NCBI GenBank assembly: GCA_041397825.1
Contig: JAWKVX010000005.1
Span: 496,001-560,000, forward strand
Reading direction: 5' to 3'
Length of the DNA stretch: 64,000 nt
Source: JANNSX01 sp041397825
GTDB taxonomy: Bacteria > Pseudomonadota > Alphaproteobacteria > Rhizobiales > Hyphomicrobiaceae
Part shown: one piece after another, positions 35,949 to 44,460 of the stretch
Position numbering within the stretch: the stretch's first letter is position 1
Layout: every line of letters begins with the position of its first letter
Made by a program: the position numbers and the translations under genes
Notes under the pieces: generated by a model
The model's input: only the letters and a program-made list of their open reading frames with translations
Told to the model about the DNA's origin: nothing
Database searches by the model: none

Positions 35949-35959
35949 TTGTATGACAA
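35949..35959. promoter_or_regulatory. Candidate GntR (FadR/FCD-type) operator
   Basis: The palindrome TTGT-ATG-ACAA lies in the divergent promoter between the permease operon and the GntR gene, in an AT-rich stretch. It fits the GT-N3-AC core typical of FadR-subfamily operators, so the adjacent regulator probably binds here and controls both directions. Confidence 0.6.
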
Positions 35960-36056
35960 TCAATCGTCGTGCTATGGATGAGTCCAGACCTTGCTCACCG
36001 CTCTTCGGCGGCGACTGGTCGAGGCGGAGCGAGGTCTCTGAGTGACAGGTGTCCGG

Positions 36057-36812
36057 ATGAAGACGCGTACCGCCCATGCTCCCGCAGGCTCGCGCGACAT
36101 GCTTTCGATGCGGGTCGAACGGACGTCGCTGACGCTTCGCGAGCGTGCAGCCGATGTCATCCGGCAGGCCATCATCGATCATCGATTGCCACCCGGGACA
36201 CACCTCAAAGAGCGCGAGCTGTGCGAAATGCTCGGCGTCAGCCGAACATCGGTCCGCGAGGCCTTGCGTCACCTCGAGACCGAGCAGCTGATCACGACAG
36301 TGCCGCACCGCGGCCCGGTCGTCGTCTCACTCTCCGTCGAAGACGCGCAACAACTCTACCAGGTCCGGGCCGTGCTCGAGGGACTGGTCGGCGAGCAGTT
36401 CGCGCTCAAGGCGTCCGACAGCCAGATTGCCGAGCTGAAGCGCCTGGCCGTTGGAATGGCGGCATCTGTCCGTCGTGACCAGCCCGATGCGACGCTGGCG
36501 ATCATCGCCGACTTCTACGCGGTGCTGTTCGAAGGCGCTGGTAATCGGGTCTGCGCCCAGTTCCTGCAGTCTCTCAACACACGGATCTCGATCCTGAGGC
36601 GCCTGTCTCTGTCGAGCAAGGGGCGCCCGAAGGCCATGCTCAAGGAGGTCGAGGAAATCATTGCCGCCGCCGCTGCTCGCGATCCCAAGGCAATGAAGCA
36701 GGCCTGCATTCGCCACGTCGAGGGCGCGTGTCAGGCGGTTGTCACTCAGCTTGTTCCGCGAAGCGCGCCGGCCAGAGAGCGAAAGCGGAGTCTTGTCGAC
36801 CAGAACGGCTAG
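36057..36812 (+). CDS. GntR-family (FadR/FCD) transcriptional regulator
   Basis: This 251-residue regulator has an N-terminal winged helix-turn-helix ('PGTHLKERELCEMLGVSRTSVREALRHLETEQLI') and a helical FCD ligand-binding domain ('QVRAVLEGLVGEQFALKASD', 'HVEGACQAVV'). FCD-type regulators usually repress transport or catabolic genes until a small acid or amine is present. It sits between the two divergent halves of the ABC importer and 14 bases before the binding-protein gene, so it most likely controls them. A GTG at 36042 is an alternative start. Confidence 0.9.
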   Translation: MKTRTAHAPAGSRDMLSMRVERTSLTLRERAADVIRQAIIDHRLPPGTHLKERELCEMLGVSRTSVREALRHLETEQLITTVPHRGPVVVSLSVEDAQQLYQVRAVLEGLVGEQFALKASDSQIAELKRLAVGMAASVRRDQPDATLAIIADFYAVLFEGAGNRVCAQFLQSLNTRISILRRLSLSSKGRPKAMLKEVEEIIAAAAARDPKAMKQACIRHVEGACQAVVTQLVPRSAPARERKRSLVDQNG

Positions 36813-36826
36813 AAAGGGAGAACGCT

Positions 36827-37927
36827 ATGCTAGGGAAACTGGAAATGCCGATCAATCGTCGAAAAATATTGAAGGGGCTCGCAGCACTCGGCGTCACCTA
36901 TGCGGTAGTGCCGGGCGCTAGCCGGAGCGCCCTGGCTGCCAACGAGGTGCATTATCACACCTGGTCGGGCTATGACGCCAAGGAGCTGTTCGGTCCCTAC
37001 ATCGAGAAGTACGGCGGCATGCCGGAGGTGAGTCACATCGCCACCGAGGAAGAGTCTTTCACGAAACTCAAGACAGGCTGGGCGCCCGATCTCATCCATC
37101 CCGGCAACTACAACGTCCGCCGCTTCAAGGATGCCGGGCTGCTTCAGCCTTTCGATACCGCCCGGGTCAAGAACTGGGCCGGCATCATCGACAGCGTCAA
37201 GCAGGATGATTCCTGCGTCATCGACGGCGCGCAGTACATGATCCCGAGCGAGTACGGCAACAGCTCGATCGTCTACCGGAAGGACCTGGTCGATGCATCG
37301 TTTGCCGAGTCTCCGAGCTGGGGCATCCTCTATGACGAGAAGTACAAGGGGCGGCTGTCCAACTACGGAACGGCCGCCGCGGTGGTGCAATGCGCTGCTC
37401 TCGTGCTGGGGTACGACAATATCTACACACTGTCCGACGAGCAGCTTGCGGAGGTGAAGAAGCTCGCCTCGAAGCAGCGTGATCTGCTGCGCATGTACTG
37501 GAACGATGCGACCGAGCTAGAGGGGGCCCTAGCCTCCGGTGAGGTTGTCGCTGCCTATGCCTGGAACGCCTCGCTCGCCAATCTCAAAAAGCAAGGCATC
37601 GCTGTCGAGATGGCGATCCCGAAGGAGCGCATGTTCACCTGGGTCGCCGGCTTCGTCATGCACAAGGACTGCAAGAATCTGGATGCCGCCTATGACCTGA
37701 TTGACGCCTGGACATCGCCGCAGTCGGGCGCCTGGCTGATGGAGAACTACGGCTACGGCTCGACCAACCGCGAGGCCTACAAGGTGGCCAATGCCGAAAA
37801 ACTGGCGAGTCTCGGCCTATCTGATCCTGAGGCGGTGCTCAACGGCAGCTTGTTCTTCAAGTCGCTCGATCCCGAGATCGAGAAGAAGTACCAGACCGTG
37901 TTCACCGAGGTTCAGTCGGGCGGCTGA
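36827..37927 (+). CDS. ABC transporter substrate-binding protein, PotD type
   Basis: This 366-residue periplasmic protein begins with a twin-arginine-like export signal ('NRRKILKGLAALGVTYAVV', cleavage after 'ALA'). The mature part has the PotD-type fold pattern: 'EVHYHTWSGYDAKELFGPYI', 'GWAPDLIHPGNYNVRRFKDAG' and 'MIPSEYGNSSIVYRKDL'. AAAGGGAG precedes the ATG. Aromatic residues in the binding lobes would suit a cationic amine, perhaps carnitine or gamma-butyrobetaine given the genes beside it, but the ligand is not proven. Confidence 0.9.
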   Translation: MLGKLEMPINRRKILKGLAALGVTYAVVPGASRSALAANEVHYHTWSGYDAKELFGPYIEKYGGMPEVSHIATEEESFTKLKTGWAPDLIHPGNYNVRRFKDAGLLQPFDTARVKNWAGIIDSVKQDDSCVIDGAQYMIPSEYGNSSIVYRKDLVDASFAESPSWGILYDEKYKGRLSNYGTAAAVVQCAALVLGYDNIYTLSDEQLAEVKKLASKQRDLLRMYWNDATELEGALASGEVVAAYAWNASLANLKKQGIAVEMAIPKERMFTWVAGFVMHKDCKNLDAAYDLIDAWTSPQSGAWLMENYGYGSTNREAYKVANAEKLASLGLSDPEAVLNGSLFFKSLDPEIEKKYQTVFTEVQSGG

Positions 37928-37934
37928 GCCGATC

Positions 37935-37977
37935 GATCGGAGAGGTCGGGCGCTCGCGCGCGCTCCCCTCTCCGATC
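37935..37977. terminator. Bidirectional terminator hairpin
   Basis: A perfect 11-bp inverted repeat (GATCGGAGAGG at 37935-37945 and its mate at 37967-37977) separates the convergent binding-protein gene and the CoA ligase gene, whose stop codon lies in the right arm. The loop is 21 bases and GC-rich. Stem strength and position support termination for both strands. Confidence 0.65.
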
Positions 37978-40090
37978 ATTTCGCGACTGTCATCAGAGCA
38001 TCGATGGCCATAACGCCGTCGGTCAGCACGAACAGCGGATTGATCTCGATCTCGATCAGGTCGTCGGCAGCCATGAAGTGCTGGGCGAGGCGCTCGAGCG
38101 AGTCGATCAGGGCGCCTTTGTCACCGGACGTCTGGCCACGATAGCCGCCCAGCAGTCTTGCGAGCTTCAGCCGGTCGATTGCCCTGGCGAGCGCGGACCG
38201 ATCGGCCGGCAGGAGAATCGTGACGGCATCCTCCAGCAACTCCGCCAGGATCCCGCCGCTGGCAAGCGTCATCGATGGCCCGAATAGAGGGTCATTCCGC
38301 AGCCCCACGAGCATTTCCACCACTGGAGTCGGCGCCATGCGCTCCACGAGCAGGAGAGGATTGCGCCAATCAAGCTCCGGATACCGGGCTGCGACGTGGG
38401 CCAGCATGGCCGACACCTCGGCTTCCACGTGCGCCGAAGCGGCAAGTCCAAGCTTGACCGCACCGGCCTCGGTCTTGTGGGCGAGGAATGGCTGAGCGAG
38501 CTTCAATGCCACAGGGTAGCCGAGTGCCGACGCTGCCGCGCCCGCCTCGGCAACGGCCACGAGCTGGCCGTCCGGCACGGCAATGCCCATCTGCCGCAGC
38601 CGGACCTTCCCGTCCCACTCGCTGACCGGCCGCGCAAGACCAGCACCGCGAGCGCCACGGCCGGACAGACGCAGGCCTTCGACGGCACCCGGCGCGCTCG
38701 CAAGTCGATCCATAAGCTGGCCGGCTCGCACCAGTCCGCCGAGTGCCTCGACGGTCTCGCCGATCCCCTGCATTGGCGCCACGCCGAGGGGAACGAGAAA
38801 GTCGCGGGTCTCCTGATCGAGGTTTTCTGGGAGCGTGCTGCAGACGGCGGCGGGGATTCCGGCCTGCTTGGCCGCTGTGGCAAACGACAAGGTGTCGTTG
38901 CGGTAGTAGGGTTTGCTCTCGTCGATTCCCGGCAGCGGATAGTCCTGAATGATCACCGCGCTGTCATAGCCGTCGGTCAGGAACGTCGAGAGGACCGGCG
39001 GAAGGCGCTCGGGATCGCCCCAGATCGGTGTCGTGTAGTCGAGTGGATTGGACACGGTCGCAATCGGTGGCAGCAGCTTGCGTAGGGCTGCTCGTGTCGC
39101 CTCTTTCGGAGCGGGGAACTGCAGGTCATGAAACTCCGCCAGGTCGGCGAGCATGGTTGCTCCGCCGCCGGAACAGGTAAAACCGCCAACTCGGGGACCG
39201 CGCGGAACGCCGGCGACGACCGCGAACTTGAGAGTCTCGATGAGTTGCGATGGTGTCGCCACACGAACCACGCCAAGACGGTCGAACAAGGCATCATAGA
39301 GCGCGTCGGAGCCGGCGAGCGAGCCCGTGTGGCTTTCCGTCAGTCTGGCGCCGATGCTCGAGGTGCCGGTCTTGAGCGCGACCACCGGCTTGCCGGCGCG
39401 CAGCGCTTTCAGTGCGGCGTCGGCGAAGACCGAGACGTCCTTGAGACCTTCGATGTGCAGACCGATGGCGCGCACCTCGTCCTGATCGACCAGCGCGTCC
39501 AGATAGTCCTCGAGATGCAGCGAGGCCTGGTTGCCGGCCGAGATCATGTAGGCAAAGGGTAGCGAGCGCTGGCTCATCGTAAGATCGGACGAGAGCATGC
39601 CACTCTGAGTGACGATGGCCGCCCCATAGCCTGGGCAACTGCCGCCGCGCGCGAACGGCCAGAGGGCAACCCGGTCGACGAAATTGATGATCCCGTAGCA
39701 GTTGGGCCCGACGAGAGCCATGTCACCCGCCGCGGCAACGAGGCGTTCCTCTGCCTCGCGGCCCTCGCCAGGACCGAGCTCGCCGAAGCCGGCCGCATAG
39801 CAGACAATGCCGCCCGCACCCATCGCCCGTAGCTTGTCCGTCGCCTCGATGGCCGCCTCGCGCGGCACGGCGAGAAAGACCGCGTCAGGCGCCTCCGGCA
39901 GATCCTCGATCGTGGCAAAGCAGCGATGCCCGCCGATCTCCTCCCGCTTTGGATTGACCGGCCAGACAGGTCCCGAGAAGCCGATGCGCTGGCATTCTCC
40001 GGCGACGACAACAGCATCCCGACCGCCGATGAGCGCGATATGCCTTGGCCGCAGCAGCCGGTCGAGATTGCGGCGGCGGGACGGGGTCAT
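37976..40090 (-). CDS. Fused ADP-forming acyl-CoA synthetase (acetate-CoA ligase family)
   Basis: A 704-residue protein with alpha- and beta-type parts of NDP-forming CoA ligases in one chain. It has an N-terminal CoA-binding domain ('RPRHIALIGGRDAVVVAGEC'), a ligase domain with the active-site histidine in 'ESHTGSLAGSDAL', and a C-terminal ATP-grasp domain ('GYPVALKLAQPFLAHKTEAGAVKLGL', 'EIEINPLFV'). It activates an organic acid to its CoA ester at the cost of ATP to ADP. It is coupled to the acyl-CoA dehydrogenase gene (ATGA at 40087-40090). In this operon it is best read as the gamma-butyrobetaine or carnitine CoA ligase, by inference. Confidence 0.88.
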   Translation of the reverse strand: MTPSRRRNLDRLLRPRHIALIGGRDAVVVAGECQRIGFSGPVWPVNPKREEIGGHRCFATIEDLPEAPDAVFLAVPREAAIEATDKLRAMGAGGIVCYAAGFGELGPGEGREAEERLVAAAGDMALVGPNCYGIINFVDRVALWPFARGGSCPGYGAAIVTQSGMLSSDLTMSQRSLPFAYMISAGNQASLHLEDYLDALVDQDEVRAIGLHIEGLKDVSVFADAALKALRAGKPVVALKTGTSSIGARLTESHTGSLAGSDALYDALFDRLGVVRVATPSQLIETLKFAVVAGVPRGPRVGGFTCSGGGATMLADLAEFHDLQFPAPKEATRAALRKLLPPIATVSNPLDYTTPIWGDPERLPPVLSTFLTDGYDSAVIIQDYPLPGIDESKPYYRNDTLSFATAAKQAGIPAAVCSTLPENLDQETRDFLVPLGVAPMQGIGETVEALGGLVRAGQLMDRLASAPGAVEGLRLSGRGARGAGLARPVSEWDGKVRLRQMGIAVPDGQLVAVAEAGAAASALGYPVALKLAQPFLAHKTEAGAVKLGLAASAHVEAEVSAMLAHVAARYPELDWRNPLLLVERMAPTPVVEMLVGLRNDPLFGPSMTLASGGILAELLEDAVTILLPADRSALARAIDRLKLARLLGGYRGQTSGDKGALIDSLERLAQHFMAADDLIEIEINPLFVLTDGVMAIDALMTVAK

Positions 40091-41247
40091 GCGCCGAGCG
40101 GCCTCAGAATGGATCGCGTGATGATATGGCGCTGGATCTCGGAGGTGCCATCCCAGATGCGCTCGAGTCTTGCATCACGCCAGAGCCGCTGAATGGGCAT
40201 TTCCTCCATCAGGCCCATGCCACCATAGATCTGCACCGTCGAGTCGGCGACGCGGCCCAGCATCTCCGAGCAATAGAGCTTCACCATCGCGGCATCGACA
40301 GGACTCATCTCCTTCCGGTCGGCCTTGGCTACGGCATCAGCGACCAGAAGATCGGCCGCGCGGAGTTCGACCGCCATGTCCGCCAGCTTGAAGCCGGTCG
40401 CCTGGAACTGACCGATCGGCTGGCCGAACTGCCTGCGTGTCGCGGCCCAATCGCTGGCGAGCGCGAAGAGGCGCTCGGCCTTGCCGCAACAGGTGGCGCC
40501 AACCCAGATGCGACCCATGCCCAGCCATTTGTCGGCCAGCTCGAGGCCTCGCCCTTCCTCGCCGAGAATCTGCTCGGGCCCGAGACGCACGTCGTCAAAC
40601 ATGAGCTGGAAGGTCTTGTAGCCGCGATAACTGACACAGCGGTTGCCTTCGCGGATCGTAAACCCTCTCATGCCCACGTCGACGAGAAAGGCCGTGATAC
40701 GCTTGCGGAGACCTCGCTTCGTCTCGTCGTGGCCGGTCGCCGCGAAGACGATGGCGAAGTCGGGCATGATGGGTCCGGAGACGAAGTGCTTCGACCCGTT
40801 GAGAATCCAATCGCGTCCGTCGGAGCGGGCATTCGATTTCATAGACATGATGTCGGAGCCCGCCTCGGGCTCGGTCAGGGCGAACAGCTCGCGCTTCTCA
40901 CCGGTCACGCATGGCGCGAGATACTTGTCCCGCTGTTCGCCCTCGCAGGCGAGCAAAAGCTCCGTCGGACGCGCGATCCAGGAGTGGAGTGCATGGCTCG
41001 TCTTGCCGTACTCCCGCTCGGTCAGCGCCATGCCACTGTAGTCGAGCCCGCCACCGCCGACCTCGATCGGCAGGTTCGCCGCGAACAGGCCCACCTCCTT
41101 GGAGCGCTTCTCGATCTGTCGACCGAGATCGATCGGCACCTCGCCCAGCCTGTCCACCCGTTCCTCGTGCGGGAAGATCTCCTTCTCCATGAAGCTCTTG
41201 ACGGTCGCGAGAAGAAGTTCGCGCTCGTGGACTCGATCCTCGGTCAT
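40087..41247 (-). CDS. Acyl-CoA dehydrogenase, probable betainyl-CoA type
   Basis: A 386-residue FAD enzyme of the acyl-CoA dehydrogenase family. Visible motifs are 'FALTEPEAGSD' (FAD/substrate loop), 'RRQFGQPIGQFQATGFKLADM' and the C-terminal 'QIYGGMGLMEEMPIQRLWRDARLERIWDGTSEIQ', where the family's FAD-contacting GTSEIQ occurs. The operon (CoA ligase after it, BKACE before it) suggests oxidation of gamma-butyrobetainyl-CoA to crotonobetainyl-CoA, comparable in chemistry to CaiA. The ATG at 41247 has GAGGCCAGG upstream; a longer reading would overlap the BKACE stop. Confidence 0.88.
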   Translation of the reverse strand: MTEDRVHERELLLATVKSFMEKEIFPHEERVDRLGEVPIDLGRQIEKRSKEVGLFAANLPIEVGGGGLDYSGMALTEREYGKTSHALHSWIARPTELLLACEGEQRDKYLAPCVTGEKRELFALTEPEAGSDIMSMKSNARSDGRDWILNGSKHFVSGPIMPDFAIVFAATGHDETKRGLRKRITAFLVDVGMRGFTIREGNRCVSYRGYKTFQLMFDDVRLGPEQILGEEGRGLELADKWLGMGRIWVGATCCGKAERLFALASDWAATRRQFGQPIGQFQATGFKLADMAVELRAADLLVADAVAKADRKEMSPVDAAMVKLYCSEMLGRVADSTVQIYGGMGLMEEMPIQRLWRDARLERIWDGTSEIQRHIITRSILRPLGA

Positions 41248-41257
41248 CGGCCTGGCC

Positions 41258-42142
41258 TCACGCGCCACGGAGCTTCAGCTTCTTGCGCGCGTCTGCGGGT
41301 TTGAGAATGCGTGCGCCCATGCGCGTCACGATCTCGGCAGCCCGCGCGACCAGCTGGCCGTTGGAGGCAAGCACTCCCCGGTCGAGATAGAGGTTATCCT
41401 CGAGGCCGACCCGCACATTGCCACCCATCAGCACGGAGCAGGCCGCCATGGCCATCTGCATCCGGCCGATGCCGAAGCCGGCCCAGTTGCAGCCGGGCGG
41501 CAGTTGATCCTTCATGGCTTTCATGGTGTCGGCGGTGTGGTCTGCGCCCCACGGGATGCCGAGGCAGATCTGGATCATCGGCGGATCCTCGACGAGGCCT
41601 TCGGCGATGAGCTGCTTGGCGAAGCGGAGCTGCCCAAGCTCGAATACCTCGAGCTCGGGTTTTACGCCCCATTCCTTTGTCAGTGCGGCCATCTTGCGGA
41701 GATAGGGCGGCGTCGAGACGTAGATGGTATTGCCGTCGCCGAAATTCATGGTGCCGCAATCGAGCGTGCAGATCTCTGGATTTGCCGCCTTCACATGGGC
41801 TAGCCGCTCGACAGGGCCGATCATGTCGGTCGGCCGACCCGGCATCGCCGGATTCGCGTCATCGGGAGTCCAGTCGCCACCCATGCCCGAAGTGAGATTG
41901 AGGATCACATCAGTCTTGCTTTGCCGGATCAGCTCGACAGTCTCCTGGAAGAGCGCGGGATCACGCGAGCCCTTGCCGGTCTTCGGATCGCGGACGTGTA
42001 TATGGGCGATGGCGGCACCGGCCTCGGCGGCCTCGATGGCCGCGTCTGCGATCTGCTTGGGGGTTACGGGCACGCCCGCGTGCTTTCCAACCGTATCGCC
42101 CGCTCCCGTGACGGCACAGGTAATGATCACGTCAGAGTTCAT
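41258..42142 (-). CDS. BKACE-family enzyme, probable 3-dehydrocarnitine cleavage enzyme
   Basis: This 294-residue protein belongs to the beta-keto acid cleavage (BKACE, formerly DUF849) family. It shows 'AGAAIAHIHVRDPKTGKGSRD' with the zinc-binding H-x-H and 'NLTSGMGG' with 'MNFGDGNTIYV'. Family members condense a beta-keto acid with acetyl-CoA and release acetoacetate and a new CoA ester. With an L-carnitine dehydrogenase and a GATase-like AraC regulator nearby, as in the Pseudomonas cdh locus, the likely substrate is 3-dehydrocarnitine, giving betainyl-CoA. The ATG at 42142 gives the family length. Confidence 0.85.
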   Translation of the reverse strand: MNSDVIITCAVTGAGDTVGKHAGVPVTPKQIADAAIEAAEAGAAIAHIHVRDPKTGKGSRDPALFQETVELIRQSKTDVILNLTSGMGGDWTPDDANPAMPGRPTDMIGPVERLAHVKAANPEICTLDCGTMNFGDGNTIYVSTPPYLRKMAALTKEWGVKPELEVFELGQLRFAKQLIAEGLVEDPPMIQICLGIPWGADHTADTMKAMKDQLPPGCNWAGFGIGRMQMAMAACSVLMGGNVRVGLEDNLYLDRGVLASNGQLVARAAEIVTRMGARILKPADARKKLKLRGA

Positions 42143-42227
42143 GAGTGGGTGCTCCCGATGCAGCCTGGGCCAACGGCCAACCAAGGGCCAGGAGACGATC
42201 CTGTTCGCCCCAGGCGGATGCGGATAC

Positions 42228-42258
42228 GAGTTTTCCGTCACTTGATTTGAGTTTTTCG
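42228..42258 (+). promoter_or_regulatory. Direct repeat, candidate AraC-type operator
   Basis: Two copies of a 10-base element (GAGTTTTCCG at 42228 and GAGTTTTTCG at 42249) lie exactly 21 bases apart, so they face the same side of the DNA. They sit 86-116 bases upstream of the BKACE start and just upstream of the AraC-type regulator gene. Spaced direct repeats are the usual target of AraC-family dimers. A related pair occurs at a matching distance before the flavin oxidoreductase-caiD-cdhA unit (46388-46417). Confidence 0.55.
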
Positions 42259-42295
42259 CCCGTATCATATGGCATCAGCGGTAGCGAGGCACAGC

Positions 42296-43444
42296 ATGCC
42301 GGCACGAGAGCAACGGCGAAGAGGGCGACCACTCGAAGTGGCGTTCGCGGTCATTCCCCGCTTCAATATGATGGCTCTGACGGCGGCCTTGGAGCCCCTC
42401 AGGATTGCCAACGACCTTGATCCAGAGGCTTTGTACACTTGGTGCCTCGTCTCGGAGCGGGGTGGGAGAATTGCCGCAAGCAACGGCTTCGATGTCGATA
42501 CCGAGCCTTTGGCCAGTCGTCGTCGGCCGCTGGATCTTGTCGTCGCCTGTGGGAGCTGGGGAGCGGAGCATCATCGGTCGCGCGAGCTGTCGCGGTGGCT
42601 CAGACAGCAACGCCGGTCGGGAGCGCGAATCGCATCTTTGGATCTTGGCGCCTACCTGCTGGCGGAAGCGGGGCTGCTCTCGGATCACTTGGCGACGACG
42701 CACTGGTCTTGTCTCGCCGGCTTCACCGAGCGTTATCCTGAGGTCGATACGCGCGAGCAACTCTTCACGCTCGATGACACCGTGATGACCGCGGCCGGTG
42801 GAACGGCTGGAATTGACCTGATGCTGCACCTTGTCGGCGAGATCCATGGCGCGCAGTTCGCCAACGAGGTCGCCGATCGGATCCTGCACCATCCGATAAG
42901 GGACGCCGCGACACCTCAGCGGCGGACGCTTGGTGGCCTCATGGGCGAGGTCCATCCGCACGTTCGCGCGGCCATTCGCCTGATGGAGACAAACCTTGCC
43001 GAGCCGTTGAGTGTGCCAGAGCTCGCCCGCGCAATAGGTACCTCGCAGCGTCGTCTCGAGCGGCTGTTCCGCAGTTTCATGGGATGCTCCGTGGTGCGGC
43101 TCAATCTGCTGCTGAGGCTGCAGCATGCGCGCGTGCTCCTGACAAGTACCCGATTGTCGGTTCGCGAGGTTTCGGCTGCTTGCGGATTCAACACGCTCTC
43201 CTATTTCTCACATGTCTTTCTTCGCTCGTTCGGGAGGCGGCCGAGCGAATATCGTCAGGCGTGGCCGGCAGGAGAGCCTGAGCCCAAATGGAGAGGAACC
43301 GTGTTCGACTTTCTGGAGCGCAGCCGGGCGGCTCCAGGGGTCGAGATGCCGGCGTCAGTGCCGGTCGGAAAGGAACGGCGAGCAAGGCCGGAGAGGGGGG
43401 GCGAGCCCCGGCGGAAAGCAAGAAACGGTTTGTCCGCGGTATGA
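42296..43444 (+). CDS. cdhR: GATase1-like AraC-family regulator (CdhR/GlxA type)
   Basis: A 382-residue regulator with an N-terminal DJ-1/PfpI (GATase1-like) domain and a C-terminal AraC double helix-turn-helix ('EPLSVPELARAIGTSQRRLERLFRSFMG', 'LSVREVSAACGFNTLSYFSHVFLRSFGRRPSEYRQ'). The nucleophile position in 'SLDLGAYLLAEAG' lacks the cysteine of active GATase1 enzymes, so this domain is a sensor. Such regulators control carnitine, betaine and dimethylglycine catabolism in Pseudomonas (CdhR, GbdR). The ATG at 42296 has GAGG six bases upstream; 42269 is an alternative. The symbol is assigned from context. Confidence 0.85.
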   Translation: MPAREQRRRGRPLEVAFAVIPRFNMMALTAALEPLRIANDLDPEALYTWCLVSERGGRIAASNGFDVDTEPLASRRRPLDLVVACGSWGAEHHRSRELSRWLRQQRRSGARIASLDLGAYLLAEAGLLSDHLATTHWSCLAGFTERYPEVDTREQLFTLDDTVMTAAGGTAGIDLMLHLVGEIHGAQFANEVADRILHHPIRDAATPQRRTLGGLMGEVHPHVRAAIRLMETNLAEPLSVPELARAIGTSQRRLERLFRSFMGCSVVRLNLLLRLQHARVLLTSTRLSVREVSAACGFNTLSYFSHVFLRSFGRRPSEYRQAWPAGEPEPKWRGTVFDFLERSRAAPGVEMPASVPVGKERRARPERGGEPRRKARNGLSAV

Positions 43445-43496
43445 AAACGGTCCCTTCAGAAGAGCGGTATCGTACGTCTGTGTGATCTTGGGACTG

Positions 43497-44453
43497 TCAA
43501 TGGCCTGCCGTCCGGACCGCTGAGATTGCCTTCAATATGGCGACGATTGCGCGGTCGCGCTCGGCGGCCATGTCTTCGAAATGCCGTCCGGCCGCCATGG
43601 CGTTGCAGCCATCCACCATCCGGTCGCGCAGCTCCTTCGTCAGCTCCGGCGCCTCGAGCCTCGTCCATGGCAGCTTCAGCGCTGGGCCGAACTGGTCGAG
43701 ATTGGTTGCCATCCCCCCTTCACCACACGCCACATGGAAGGCCATGCACTGGCCCATGAACGCAAGGCGCGGTCCTGGCCCATTGATGAGAGCAAGGTCG
43801 ATTTGCGCCGGCGTGGCCTCACCATTGGCAACCATGTGCAAGGCCTCGCGCCAGAGCGCCTCCTGAAGGCGGGTGGCGATGAAGCCAGGAATCTCCTTCG
43901 GCAGCACGAGTGGAACCTTGCCCGCGTGCCTGTAGAAGGCCTCGGCCCAGGTGACGGCCGCTGCTGCCGTTCGATTGCCACCGACGATCTCGACGAGAGG
44001 CAAAAGGTAGGGCGGATTGAACGGGTGGCCGACGACCGTGCGCTCCGGAGTGGAGCACTGGGCCTGGATGTCCGTCATCGTCAGGCCAGAGGTCGAGGAG
44101 GCAATCACGACGTCGGGGGATAGGATCTTGCCCATCTCCGCATAGAGCGCCTGCTTGATCGGCAAACGCTCAGGCGCACTTTCCTGGACGAAGCCGGCAC
44201 CGTCGAGGGCATCCCCGAGCGTGGTCGTGACCTTGAGCCGGTCGAGCGATGCGCCGGGAGCCAGACCCAGCTCGCTCAGGCTTCGCCAACCGGTCTGGAT
44301 GTAGCTCCGGTAGGCTGGCTCCTCGGCGGCATCGTGAATGTAGCCGGTGACGTCGTAGCCGCGGGCGAGAAAATGCGCTGCCCAGCCGCCGCCGATCGGA
44401 CCACCGCCGATGCTTGCCACGCGTGTCACGCTTTCTGGTGCTCTGTAGTTCAT
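43497..44453 (-). CDS. cdhA: L-carnitine dehydrogenase (3-hydroxyacyl-CoA dehydrogenase family)
   Basis: This 318-residue NAD-dependent enzyme starts with the Rossmann motif 'VASIGGGPIGGGWAAHFLARG' and has 'FVQESAPERL', 'VGHPFNPPYLLPLVEIVGG', 'QEALWREALHMV' and 'FGPALKLPWTRLEAPELT'. These match bacterial L-carnitine 3-dehydrogenases closely, including the typical length, and distinguish it from longer fatty-acid oxidation enzymes. It converts carnitine to 3-dehydrocarnitine. It lies 7 bases after the carnitinyl-CoA dehydratase-like gene on the same strand. Confidence 0.87.
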   Translation of the reverse strand: MNYRAPESVTRVASIGGGPIGGGWAAHFLARGYDVTGYIHDAAEEPAYRSYIQTGWRSLSELGLAPGASLDRLKVTTTLGDALDGAGFVQESAPERLPIKQALYAEMGKILSPDVVIASSTSGLTMTDIQAQCSTPERTVVGHPFNPPYLLPLVEIVGGNRTAAAAVTWAEAFYRHAGKVPLVLPKEIPGFIATRLQEALWREALHMVANGEATPAQIDLALINGPGPRLAFMGQCMAFHVACGEGGMATNLDQFGPALKLPWTRLEAPELTKELRDRMVDGCNAMAAGRHFEDMAAERDRAIVAILKAISAVRTAGH

Positions 44454-44460
44454 GAGTTCC

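Noticed and set aside
42296..43444. An active glutamine amidotransferase-like domain in the AraC-type protein
   Set aside because: The nucleophile position lacks cysteine, so it is a regulator domain as in CdhR and GbdR.
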